Below are positions 23,928 through 34,747 of a stretch of DNA of 64,000 bases, one piece after another. The notes under the pieces were generated by a model, which was not told the origin of the DNA, did not search any database, and saw nothing but the letters and a program-made list of their open reading frames with translations. Positions within the stretch are counted from its first letter, which is position 1. Each line of letters begins with the position of its first letter. Source of the stretch: Datisca glomerata (Eukaryota > Streptophyta > Magnoliopsida > Cucurbitales > Datiscaceae); the NCBI GenBank assembly GCA_003255025.1, contig QANY01009387.1:248001-312000 (forward strand), read 5' to 3'. The position numbers and the translations under genes are program-made.

Positions 23928-23955
23928 AGCTAGACTGGCGGACGGACCAAAGAAA

Positions 23956-26900
23956 ATGAATCTCTATGCTCACGACCTTTCTCTGCTAGACTTCAACCTC
24001 AACTTCTCTGATTCGATCATTGATCCCTTCGCTCGCCATAATACTTCCTCTTCCAGTTCCGCAATCTATTTCCACGACGATGATGACGATCACAGTGTTG
24101 GCAGGAATAATTATGGAAATCAATTTAAGAGCGCGGTGGCCAATCGTAGCCCTCCCAAGCACCGCCATGACGGAACGTCCCCTCTGCCTCTGGGGATGGA
24201 TTGGAGTACTCCTCCTCGCAAATGGGTATTTTACTCTTCTTTGCCTTCTACATGGTTTTGGATCTCATATCTGACTTTTGCCGTATCTTATATTTCCTTT
24301 TATGAATCTTAGCTCTATGAATTTTAGTTTGGATATCGATTTATCTTTTTCTCCTCCTCCCCCGTTTTGCTTAATTGTTTATGATTAGTCAGCACTGTAT
24401 TTTTCTTATGGTTAATGAACTTGATAAGGGTTGAGCTGAATGATCGTTTTGCTTAATTGGGCGCGATTACGGATAAGACGGTTGAGCTGAATGATCGTCC
24501 GTTTTGCTTAGCTGAAGTGTTGGAATTTTATTTATACTCCTGCAAATTATTTACGGAGTGAAAGTATATATGATTTATCTCTTGAAGTTCTACAATGCAT
24601 CTTACTCATATCTCTCATGTCTGTTTTGTAAAAGATTCATTCTTAAGGTAGTTTTGTTGGCCTGCTGATGGGCATAGATAACAGGGAGCCTTCTCTTTGA
24701 ATTCCTGCTAGAATTCCTGCTAAGAATTTTCGATTCTCATCTATCAATGCAACCAGAATTTGGTTGTGATTTTTTTTGCTGTTTTAGGGGTTCATGTCTA
24801 TTCTGGAGCTTGAACATTATTTGTTCATTTCGTAATGAAGGACATGCAAAAAAGATTTATGTACTTTGTGTGAAGCATAACATAGCAATAGATTCTTACA
24901 TACAAGTGAAATCATTTTATGATACCTCGATGAACAAGTGGCCAGAACTTACAGAAAGACAATTAGGGGACCAGTAGAAGATGTATAAAGAATATAACTG
25001 ATAAAAGGATTATTTTATTGAGATCGTTAGATGTGGTGACTTAATTTTTAAAGTCGATTTCGGTACATTGCATTCTTGTGCAGTTTTTTTAAGTAACCAT
25101 GGTTGTCCGAGGTCTGTTCACCTGGCAATCCCACGGGATTCATGCACCTTGTCCTCAGAAGTTCCCCTACACGATTACGTAAATTGCTAGCTTTAACACC
25201 TAGGGGCATATGGCCCCAAGGAATTATTTACATCCAAGAGGATTTGAACCCATGTGCAGTTTTTTAAGTAACCATGGTTGTTCGAGGTCTGTGCACTTGG
25301 CAATCCCACGGGACTCATGCACCTTGTCCTCAGAAGTTCCCCTACACGATTACGTAAATTGCTAGCTTTAACACCTAAGGGCGTATGGCCCCAAGGAATT
25401 ATTTACATCCAAGAGGATTTGAACCCATGAGCCAGAAGGGAGGAAACGTTTAAGTCCAAGGCCTTCACCACTTGGGCTAATCCCTTGGGGTTTTCTTATG
25501 TGGTTTGCTTCCAATTAGATTGTATATTTTAAGTTCCCAGTATAGTAAGTTTAGTTTAGAAACGTTGTCGAGATAAAATACATTGTAAAGTGACTTCTAA
25601 GTACCAAAAACACTTCTAATGGACTAGATACACTTCTCAGAGAGTACTGTAGTGCTGCAAAGCAATTAAAGGACACTTTCAAGAATAAGAACAATGCTTG
25701 TAAAAGTAAAGCGCATCCTGAAGGCATCTTGAAGATACCTTACCTGAATAATTTTTCAAGTGTGCAACAATGTGTCAACTAAATGCACTAAAGCATACAC
25801 ATGATACTCTTAAAGGCGCCAAAATTGCCTTTAATGATCAGGAAAAAAGTCATTGTACTCAGGAATGAGGGTAATTGACTGTGTTTGTTACATAAACAAG
25901 AACTGGCTTCGCAGAAGATTTGTATATTGTTTTGGTTCTTTTTTGGTTTTTCTCTGGCAGTGCTCATTTGAAGATATAATAGCCTTCTCTTATAAAATAT
26001 TGCATGTTGAAAATTTAGGACGGAAGGGATTCGGAATGGCCTCATGATCCTCATACTGGTTGGAGTTACTGTGTCACGGTTCCTTCTTGGATGTTTCTTC
26101 CCAGATCAAGAGGTTCAGATCCCGTGGTGGTAAACTTTTTTCCTCAGTTCTCGTATTAACATGTACTCAGACTCAGAGTTTTTTGGATGGGGATATATTA
26201 GTCTCGAATGTGTCTGTCTTATAGGGAATTGTTTTGGTAAGTTTTTCTTGTCAAATCTATCGCGTGTCCAATGATGCATATACTACTGTGTTAACTTTCA
26301 AATGGACGGGAAAGGGCATGTGCATACTGCACAGAGTTATGATGGTCTTAGCCGAACTAGTAGTTAATGTGCTTTAAATGCTATGATGACAATTAAACTT
26401 TTCAATTCTATTATTTTCTTCTTTAACATTCATTGAGTACAGTTTTTCAGGGTTCAAGTCGCAGTTCAATCTCCAGCGGGTATCACAACTTCAAGGGGGA
26501 TATTACGAAGATTTAATGAGTTTCTTAAGCTATCTTCTGAAGTAAGTGAGATTAGTAATATTAAAAGGTCTTACCTCATTCTTTATGTATCATATTAATT
26601 AATAATTCGGAAGTTTTGAGATGCTTTTGTGTTGACTTCAACTGTTTCATGATTTGGTTCAAATACTTTATTATTTTACTTCAGTACGATCTTTTCATAT
26701 CTTGCTTTTTGTTTATTGTAGCTCAAGGAAGCATTTCCAAAGAAAAAACTGCCTCCAGCTCCTTCAAAAAGGATTTTGAGAATGAAAAGCCGGACATTGC
26801 TGGAAGATGTACCTCTCCTTCTTGTTTTTGGCTCTCTTATACCTGATATTTGGATGATGATGATGATTATTATAGTTAATTCTGGATGATTATATTCTCT

Positions 26901-29900
26901 TTTTATAGCTGAACACTTATATACCCTCATATGCAAGCATACTACGTTGCGCAACTATATCAACAATTCGTTTTCCTAGGTTAAAGAAAATAATGTTCTC
27001 AAATTGGTTAGTTTGTTGCAGCGGAGGACTTCATTGGAGGATTGGATGGAAAAGTTGTTATCAGATATAGATGTATCAAGAAGTGCTCCAGTGGCAATTT
27101 TTCTTGAGCTAGAAGCTGCCGCAAGATCTTGTATGTATCTCCTTGATGCATATCTTGAATATTTACCCATGCGATACTAAAAGATACACCATGTAACTTC
27201 CTAGTCTTTGATTATTATTATTATCATTCTGATTGTGTAGTGTCTTTTTTATTATTAACTTATTTTTATAGTTTTACATGTCCAGCTTTCAACAATGTTG
27301 ATCATCAAACGTCAGATGAAGTTTCTTCTATTAGCGGCAATGTTTTATCATTTCTTCCCCAAACAAGCTCAGGTGTTTCCTTTGTTGCTACCACTGCATC
27401 TATGCCATCAGATGAGGGAAGTGATGCCCCTTATGAAGTATCAGATCTTGGAACACCAAGACATGGAGATGATAGTAGTGCTGACTTAGGTTTTGAGAAG
27501 TCTACAGATGAGCAAGTTGTAATTGATCCCATGGGAGTGACCATTAAGAATGCCGTGTTTAGCAGGAATTTCTTCCGGGAGAGCCTAGAAAAGTTTTCCA
27601 GGCATAAAGTGCAAGCTGCAAAGGATAGTAGCAGTGTAGAGAGGGATAAAATATCTGAAAATGCTTCTACTTATGAATATTTTCGAATGGATGGAACTGA
27701 GTATTTTGCTGAAATAGAGGATTTCAATTTAGATGCCCCTGCTCAAAGACTGGCAGCAGAAAGTCTTGATGGTGACTTAAGTTCTGTAAGAAATAGTAAA
27801 ATTTCAAATTTGGAGGTCAGAAATTTATCTGGAGACGTCTCCGAAGAAAACCCTGAAGGTTCTGGAGCTCCAAGAAGCATGGATTCCTTTCTGAACACTG
27901 ATTTACAGTTTCCACGGGAGCTACTACTTGCCTTTCCAGTTGATGAGCGATTGAAAATGAACAGGGTCCTTGGTACTATTCAACAAAGGTTAACGACTGC
28001 AAGAACAGATATGGAGGATCTTATAGCAAGATTGAATCAAGAAGTTGCTGTAAGACAATTCCTCACAACAAAGGTACGCCTACACCTACACCCCGTAAAA
28101 TCTATTTGTGCTTTGTTTTCCTTTGTCCTATTCTTTTCATTTTTTTTTAACGAATGAAGAATTTTGGTCAGTTCTGTTTTTGGACCTTTGATTGATTAGC
28201 TACCATGCAAAACATCAACATATCAGCCTCATAATTTTCTAGGTCAGACAGTCGGCAAATTGGTGTATATATAAATTTGTCATGATATACATTTAAATTT
28301 ATGAATATATACATACACACATTTACTGTTTACTACTATTATCTACGTAATTAATCTGTTCACCGCCTGTTATGGCTGGTTATTGCTTGATTCATTGCTC
28401 AATTACTTACCCGAATAATTGCTTTTATTTAATCTCACTTTCGTCCAAGTGGCTGGTTATTCTTATAATTGATTATTTTCTCTGTATTATTTGTTTATCT
28501 AATATGTGAATCTGCTTTGACAGAGGCTGACGTATCAGCTTCTATTTGGTTAGTTTCATGCACCACAATAAAACTTCTTAGATATATAAATCCCGAGGGT
28601 AGGGTGGTTGTAGGGGCGAAGTGGCGAAGAGAAAACCTAGTACGAGGTTGTAGAAGTCACAAAAAATTAGTAATAAAAATACTGTATGAAATTTTCAATC
28701 ATAAGAATAATTTAGTTATTCTTGAGTTATGAGTAGATTATCTAGAATTAGTTCTTTTAGTAGTATTGGGTCTACAACATCTTCAATATCCGACATAATG
28801 GATGAAAAACATTTTGAATTAGCAGATGATCAAGTAGATCATAAATATTTTGAATACCTTCCAGATGATCAAGAAGATCATTCTGTATACCTTGCAAATG
28901 ATCAAGTAGATCATGAGGTCCGGAATATACCCAAAATCCCCCATAAAAATATTGACTTTAAATTCTCTTCTAGATTATCCATTAATAATGATCAATATAT
29001 TAGGATTCGAATAGAGCAAGAATTAAAAAATTTCAAAATTAAAAGTCTAGAACCTAAAGGAATAAGTTTCCAAGAAAGTCAGACAAACCTTAATTATAAA
29101 CAATCTAATAAAATTAATTACCAATATTCTAATTCTCAAATTAGGGAGTATAGCCAGTCTATTACCCCTAGGAGTTCCTTTTCTAAATCATCTATTAATA
29201 ATCAAGATTTTAGGATTAAAAATTAGAACAAGAATTAAGAAATTTGAATTCAGATACCCTGAACCAATAATAAAACTAGATTAGGAAGGTCTAAACCAAC
29301 ACAATGATGACCCAGTCAATCTTGATAGACGTAATAGGTTCAGAGAAAAATATAATATGGATCAAAGAAGAATCATACTTGCTGAATGGAAGGCATTAAT
29401 GTAAAATTTTAGAGTTGATATGTTTTTTCTTGATTATATCGAGGATATTTACGAGAAAAATATCAAAGTAATTTCAAAATATAAATGGGTCAAGGAAGAC
29501 TCCAGTGTGGTAATTGCTAGTCATCCACCACTTGAAAAAATCCTAATTAATAAAAAATATTCTCAACCTAAAAAAGAATTCATTGAACCTTTCTAAATTC
29601 ATTATGAGAAAACTCTTGATGAAAAAATACTTAAAAAATTAAAAAATTTGAGAGATAATAGCTCAGAATCAGATAGCCATAGGATGGAATCCACCTATGA
29701 GCCATCCCCAATTCATGAAACTTCCAACAGTAATATTAAAGAATATTGTAGGTCAGAATCCCATGAATTGTCAAATAATATTGAGGAACCATCCATAGAT
29801 TAAAAAATAAATCATCTATCAAGGTTATTGACTATGACAGTATCTCTGATTAGATGTTCATAGGTTAGAATCCACCTATGAATCTTCCACAATTAATGAA

Positions 29901-32900
29901 TCTTCAAATATTGAAGAAACATTAAAGAATTTAAAATCTAATGACTCATCTTATTCTGGTAGGATTGATAACCAAAACAGTTGTTCAGAATTTGAAAAAC
30001 TTACTAATGATAAACTTCAAGAATTGAAGGACAATAGTTCAATTCAGAAAGTCATAGGTTAGGATCAACCTATGAATCTTTCACAATTGATGAATCTTCA
30101 TACGTTGCAAAGTTGAAGAAAAATTAAAATTTTTAGAAAACAGTATATGTGTGTGTGTATTCATAAAATTATATGTATATGTATATGTGTGTGTGTATAG
30201 CCCTCATTTTGCTCAAGTGAGCACCTCGCCTCTCGCCTTGGGCAATGGGGAGCCTTTGCACCTCACCTCGCCTTTCGCCGTTAACAATACAGATCCCAGC
30301 CGCACAAAATAAAATATAAAGGTACATCCTTAGATAATTTAGACATTGAAACCCATAAAGAATCAAGGAAAACCATTCTACTCCAGATGAGATTAAAATC
30401 TTCATACTTATCATCGAACTTTCTCTTATTACATTCCAACCATAAAACCCAGCATAAAGCCATAACAACACATCTCCATAACGCCCTTGTCTTCTGAAAA
30501 CTTTGAACCAACTAAATCCATTGAAAACGACTCTGAAGGATTCCTAGACCTATCCAGGAAAAAAAATATTGATCAATTTTAACCGAGGTGAATACGCCAT
30601 GGAACGATGAAGAAAAGGATATAAAATACATCAATGATTCCTCCTCTGAACTAAATCACAAGTATTAAATTTACCTAAAATTAACAGCCAAAAAGATAAC
30701 TTAGCCTTGGAAGGTACAAAAGATTTCTAGATATGTTTATAAGGAAATGAAATACTGGAATTCGAATGGTTCGATAACTACAAGAAATAAGATTTATAAG
30801 AGAAGGTCCTAGAAGCAGAAGTATCAAATTTCCAAACTCTTTTATCAATGGTAGAATGGTGCAGATGAAAGTTAATTAAAGCCAAAAGACTCCTATAATT
30901 GTCAAAATCTCTCTGTAAAATTTCTCTTAAAGAAAGGTTCCAAGAAACCGAATCATTTGAAATGGATAAATCCCAAATATAAGCATTATGATCAAGGGAA
31001 GCATTACACAATCTCGGAAAAGCAAGTTTGAAACGAAAGAATCCCCAAAAACGAATCCTAGTACCATCACCCAATTAGAGAGAACACAATTAGACAAAGA
31101 ATTTGGTTATATAGATACTCATCTAGAACTATCTAAATACTTATTTAAGTAAGCATATAAACAAGTGCTTATATCAAAGAAAACTATGTCAGCGCATTCT
31201 GTTAATCCTCAAGTAAGACGGGTGACGATTGATCTCGTTTACGGGGGAAAAGTTCTACGAGATTCTGAAATAGTCAATGTTTGTACATGTGTGAACCTGA
31301 ACCTTTTTTTAGATAAAAAGGACATAAAACGTAGGAAAAGGAGTTGATGCAAGTTGATATATAGGCTTTAGGTTGCTGATTAGGAGAAAAAGATATTAGG
31401 CATAGGGTTATAAGAATTAATATCTTCTAGATGAATGATTTAGTGAATTTGAGATGCACGGGGATAAAAATTAGATATACTGCTAGATAAGATAATTTTC
31501 TAACCTAATTTTTTTTGGGTAAGTTTTCTATCCTAACTTTTACCCATCCGAACTCCAAAGTTTGTTGAAGAATTTCATTATTGGTGAATGATGTCATCTT
31601 TATCACTATTCACTATTCACTATTCACTACTAACTTGATCGTTTAAAGTTTTAATCTTTTACATAATTTATTTGTAATCTATTAAGTTTTAATATAATCT
31701 TCGTTTCTCATCAAAATAAATAAATAAATAATTTGGAGATTTTAAGTTCTTCCATAGATTGTCCATTTAGCTCTGATTCTTACTGTTGTTTGAAATTGTT
31801 TTAACCCTTCCAGCAATTTGTTTCTAGTAATCTCCTGAAGTACGTGGAAAGATGGCTTCAAGGTCGTGAAACATCATATCCTTGATTGAATTTTTATTTG
31901 GATATTTGTTGCAGGTGAAAGATTTGGAAGTGGAGCTTCAACTTATTAAACAAAATAGTAAAGAAAATATGCAGCAAGCAGTCTTAACCGAGAAGGACAA
32001 ATTTATGCAAATGCAGTGGGATATGGAAGAGGCTAGAAGGAAATGCTTAGAGATGGAAGTTAAATTGGAATCTGAAAGGGTTTGCATCTTACTGCCACGA
32101 GAATTTGTTTTACTGTCATTCTTTTTAAGTTAATGAATAAAATGTATACTGTTCCAGGATGAAAAGGTGCATGCAGAGTCGGCAAAGTTATCAATTCTAG
32201 AGGAGAATAATATTTTGCGACAAGAATTGGAAGCTGCTACAGAACAGCTTGAGATACTGCGAAATAATCATGAAGAGTTTGAGCAGAAATCAAAAGCAGA
32301 TGTGAAGCTTCTTGTTAAAGAAGTTAAGTCTCTTAGAAGTTCTCAGTCAGAATTGAAGCGGGAACTCAGCCAGTTGATGAAAGAAAAAATTGAAGTGGAG
32401 GTAACGTTCTTTTCTTGCAACCTTCAACTTGTATAAAAATCCCAATTTTCTGTAGTCCTAAAGTCTTATTTTAACATGTATTATCACGTTATCTAAGTTG
32501 CACTTGTGTTTTTAATTTTCTTGTTTTCTTTGTACTGTTATTGTTCACATCCCATCACTCTGATAACTATCCTCTATGATTTTCTACTTGATATAAATAC
32601 TATTATTTTTTTACTTAGGCTTACACCTTGTTACGCTTTGAGGCTTATACCTTGCCTTCATAAAGGAAAATGCCTCTTTTTTCACCTTTTGCCTTTTTAA
32701 ACATTTCCTGAAGTTGCTCGAGTTTTTATGTTTCTTCTTTTCTTTTTCAGTAATTGTTCGATTCTTTGTTTATTGACAAGTATATTCTCTGAATTTTGTA
32801 TCTGGGAAGAACATTTCGGTTGTCCGATGTCAACATTTAGTGACTGTTATCATCAAAGTTGTCAGGATTGCGATCCTATGATTATATATGGGGTCAGCGA

Positions 32901-34747
32901 TCCGGATCGTGTGGATAATCGTTTTTCGGTAGAATCGGTTCAAGATTGTGATTCGGATTGTTGGATCGCATGGGATCGCGATCCGGCACCGATCCCGGTG
33001 CTTAAGTAAAGTAGGCGATGTTTTCCTTGTTATTAGAAAAAAGTGTTGATGGTGGGACTTGAACCCTTGCCCTAAAAGTTACTATTTAATCACTCAACTA
33101 TGTTGATGTATAAAAAATGATCGTCTTTAATATTTAATTAAACAATTGACTATTTTTATGACATTTTATTTTTTTTATGATTTACACATCTTAAAGTTAT
33201 CAAAATTAGAACGAATTTCGTCACTATTATTTTATTATATTTAGAAATTAATTTTACTATTGTTATAAACTTATTAAATTGTAACTTATAAACAAACACT
33301 CTCAGGCCTAATGTATTATAAATTTATAATAATGATCTTAACATACTTAATCAATAATTATCTTTACATATTTATTTGTCTTTTATAATAATGACTATTT
33401 AACCACTAAACCAACTATGCTTATGTGTAACAAAAATGAACATATTTTATATTTAATTAAACATTTGATCATTTCTATGACATTTCAAATTACTTATTTT
33501 ATGACTTACACTATTGAAATTGATATGAATTTCGTCATCACTATTTTATTATATTTAGACATTAATTTTAATATTGTTGGAAAATTATTAAATTTGAACT
33601 TGTAAATCAAATACTTTCAAACCTAATGTATTATAATAATAATCTTAACATATATAATCAATATTTAGCTTTACATATTTATTTATTTATCTTTTATAGT
33701 TTGAAACCTCTTATCTAAAGGATCATATATCTGTTTCCATGTTTTACTTAATATTATGTTATTTAAGTTTTGAGGTTAGTTTCATTTAATAGGTAGATGA
33801 CTTAGTGTTATATATCGATTCTCGATCCTCGATCCTAGGTAGGATCGCGATCCTAACAACCTTAATTACCATCATAGTCGTTATGACCATCTATAATTGT
33901 AATTCATCTCAACCATGTAGACTTCAAAACTGAATAACACAAGAATTTGAAAATTTAAAATCAAATAGAGATGGATAGAAATGATGCTTTCCTTGGATTC
34001 GAAAGAACCTTCAATGTCAGAAGAAGAGACTGGACAGGGAGCATACTGTCATCGATTTGAAGAGGGAAATCAGAAGTTATTTACTAGACCGGTCCCTTGA
34101 CTTCACCTCTTTTGTGTTTTCCAGAGGGTGTTTCAAAAGGAGAAGCAAAAAATGGAACAAACAAACATCTCTAACTTGAAGCTGCTGCACGAATGTGCAA
34201 TTCTTTACAACCGGCTTCAAGAATGTAGTGTCAATTTCCTGGTGGAAGAGGAAGATAAGTTGATTGTGGAAACTTCATCACCATCAGATGCTATAGATCT
34301 TTTGGCAACTTCTGATAACCGAATTGGCCTACTCCTTGCTGAGGTATTTGTGAACCATTCTGCACACAGCTTTAATACACCATATACAGTAGACGGTCTT
34401 GATATTAGCGTATAGAAGCAAATTTGTATTTCAATCACATTTTGGCATTTCCTGTTGCTGACTTTTGATAGCTTACATGAACTGAGCAGGCTCAGCTCCT
34501 TGTTCAAGATGTAGAAAACGGTGATGTAGTGCCGGATACAGCCGATTCAAATTTCATTCATCAAAAGGCTGACAATTCAATGAGGAAGATGCTAACAGAT
34601 GTTTTCGTGGACAATGCCAAATTGAGGATGCAGATAAACTCAGTGATGCGTTGTGCTCTGAACGTAAATGTCCAGTCCGAGAAGGACGAGGAGGAAGAAG
34701 TGGCTCCTGTGAGGAAAACTGTTCTGAGCAAGTTCTTAGAAAGATGA
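23956..34747 (+). CDS. PX-domain protein of the EREX/EREL family (endosomal RAB5 effector-like), ten exons
   Basis: Predicted exons: 23956-24225, 26019-26129, 26443-26541, 26722-26808, 27022-27130, 27286-28073, 31915-32079, 32158-32400, 34125-34343, 34490-34747. All junctions are GT-AG, the frame stays open, and the product is 782 aa. Exon 1 has the family signature [19 protein letters not shown] (about residues 64-83). The PX domain spans roughly residues 90-210: [17 protein letters not shown] (149-154, phosphoinositide-binding), PPAPSKR (171-177) and RRTSLEDW (190-197). Exon 6 is an acidic, serine-rich middle region; exons 7-9 are heptad-rich coiled coil; the end has [16 protein letters not shown] and [13 protein letters not shown]. 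In Arabidopsis this family binds active RAB5 on PI3P-rich endosomes and acts in vacuolar trafficking; function here is inferred. The start at 23956 has A at -3. Intron 6 (3.8 kb) has taken in viral and LINE DNA without damaging splice sites. Looks intact. Confidence 0.92.
25079..25493 (-). repeat. tRNA-derived SINE with a duplicated body (intron 1 of the PX gene)
   Basis: On the minus strand the head at 25493-25410 carries RNA polymerase III boxes: box A TAGCCCAAGTGG (25468-25479) and a perfect box B GGTTCAAATCC (25415-25425). The body (25255-25428) is followed by a second near-identical body copy (25079-25254); both contain GCATGAGTCCCGTGGGATTG or a variant and GTAATCGTGTAGGGGAAC. The second body includes another GGTTCAAATCC, near 25240, but no box A. 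This fits a SINE with a partial tandem duplication. It could also be a tRNA-like part of a longer unknown repeat. Confidence 0.7.
28725..28735 (+). promoter_or_regulatory. ATGA stop-start overlap before the pararetrovirus main ORF
   Basis: The upstream frame (open from 28469) ends TTATGA, and the main ORF begins at the overlapping ATG (28729). Copies A and B also carry ATGAGTAGATTA at this point, preceded by a TGA-overlapping ATG. Such ATGA overlaps in compact viral genomes suggest coupled reinitiation; here it is only a remnant. Confidence 0.45.
29660..30115. repeat. Three spaced repeats within pararetrovirus copy C
   Basis: A ~60-base unit recurs at about 29688, 29863 and 30053: CATAGGTTAGAATCCACCTA or a variant followed by TGAATCTTC-, CACAATTAATGAATCTTC. 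Spacing is about 175-190 bases. Copies A and B have the equivalent once (minus strand, GGATGATTCATAGGTGGATT near 9756, and 13603), so copy C has expanded this segment. Confidence 0.6.
30128..30200. repeat. TG/TA microsatellite
   Basis: GTATATGTGTGTGTGTATTC and GTATATGTGTGTGTGTATAG flank an AT-rich spacer. It lies at the 3' end of the antisense LINE fragment and may derive from its tail. Confidence 0.7.
30190..31074 (-). pseudogene. LINE ORF2 C-terminal fragment (zf-RVT region), intron 6
   Basis: On the minus strand, 30778-31074 gives [20 protein letters not shown] and later [15 protein letters not shown] and FSYKSYFL, resembling the region after the RT domain of plant L1-like LINEs. After a gap, 30281-30511 gives [20 protein letters not shown], the tryptophan-rich zf-RVT tail. 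The 3' end runs into a GC-richer segment (30200-30290) and TA/TG repeats. Two different frames and missing sequence show it is dead. It lies antisense to the PX gene inside intron 6, just downstream of pararetrovirus copy C. Confidence 0.65.
30205..30292. repeat. GC-richer AGGCGAGG-type repeat
   Basis: CACCTCGCCTCTCGCCTTGG and CACCTCACCTCGCCTTTCGC are clustered, a contrast to the AT-rich surroundings. A degenerate relative lies near 32615-32690 in intron 8 (GCTTACACCTTGTTACGCTT and GAGGCTTATACCTTGCCTTC). The element class is unknown to me. Confidence 0.45.
31165..31347 (+). other. Short open frame in intron 6, possibly MULE N-terminus relic
   Basis: The frame reads [20 protein letters not shown] then KVLRDSEIV and ends after 60 codons. 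The pattern of alternating hydrophobic residues and YGGK resembles the PB1-like start of plant MULE proteins, but the match is weak. No further transposase is visible downstream before exon 7 at 31915. Confidence 0.25.
32858..33860. mobile_element. Terminal-inverted-repeat element with GGATCGCGATCC palindromes (intron 8)
   Basis: The left end GTTGTCAGGATTGCGATCCT (32858-32877) matches the complement of the right end, GTTGTTAGGATCGCGATCCT (33841-33860), with two differences. The interior has more GATC-rich palindromes (GGATCGCGATCC near 32972). Two direct ~300-bp copies follow: 33080-33385 and 33386-33700, sharing AATTTCGTCA..CTATTTTATTATATTTAG and CTAATGTATTATAA landmarks. No transposase is present, so it is non-autonomous. 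A clear target duplication could not be chosen. A tRNA-like box B (GGTTCAAGTCC, minus strand, 33055-33065) lies at its left side. It is contained in intron 8 of the PX gene. Confidence 0.6.

Larger units (their letters stand above)
28340..30125 (+). pseudogene. Endogenous pararetrovirus-like fragment, copy C (intron 6 of the PX gene)
   Basis: Homology to copy A starts near 28340 (CACCGCCTGTTATGGCTGG) and includes the leader, a short upstream frame and the main ORF at 28729-29226 (165 codons, starting [12 protein letters not shown]), then decayed N-terminal sequence to about 30125. The main ORF is serine-rich with repeated acidic D-D-Q-x-D-H units. A downstream block contains [13 protein letters not shown] and [10 protein letters not shown], also visible in copies A and B. 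Coat protein, protease and polymerase regions are absent. It sits in the same direction as the host gene but between intact splice sites, so it should be removed with the intron. It has the longest open reading frame start of the three copies. Not functional as a virus. Confidence 0.65.

Noticed and set aside
23986..24274. Two overlapping frames (minus and plus) in exon 1 of the PX gene
   Set aside because: Shadows of the real exon, whose frame has the [18 protein letters not shown] family signature and joins in frame to exon 2.
25410..25493. Functional tRNA gene in intron 1
   Set aside because: Good A and B boxes, but no acceptor-stem pairing and the sequence continues into a repeated body, as in SINEs.
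28469..28732. 87-codon frame as a host gene
   Set aside because: It has no host-gene context in the intron and matches the leader of viral copy A, including [16 protein letters not shown], so it is viral leader sequence.
33040..33120. Functional tRNA gene on the minus strand
   Set aside because: Box B is perfect, but box A is poor and I could not fold acceptor and anticodon stems; it is tRNA-like repeat sequence at most.
33417..33605. 62-codon frame in intron 8
   Set aside because: AT-rich repeat unit of the inverted-repeat element; low-complexity composition and no motif.
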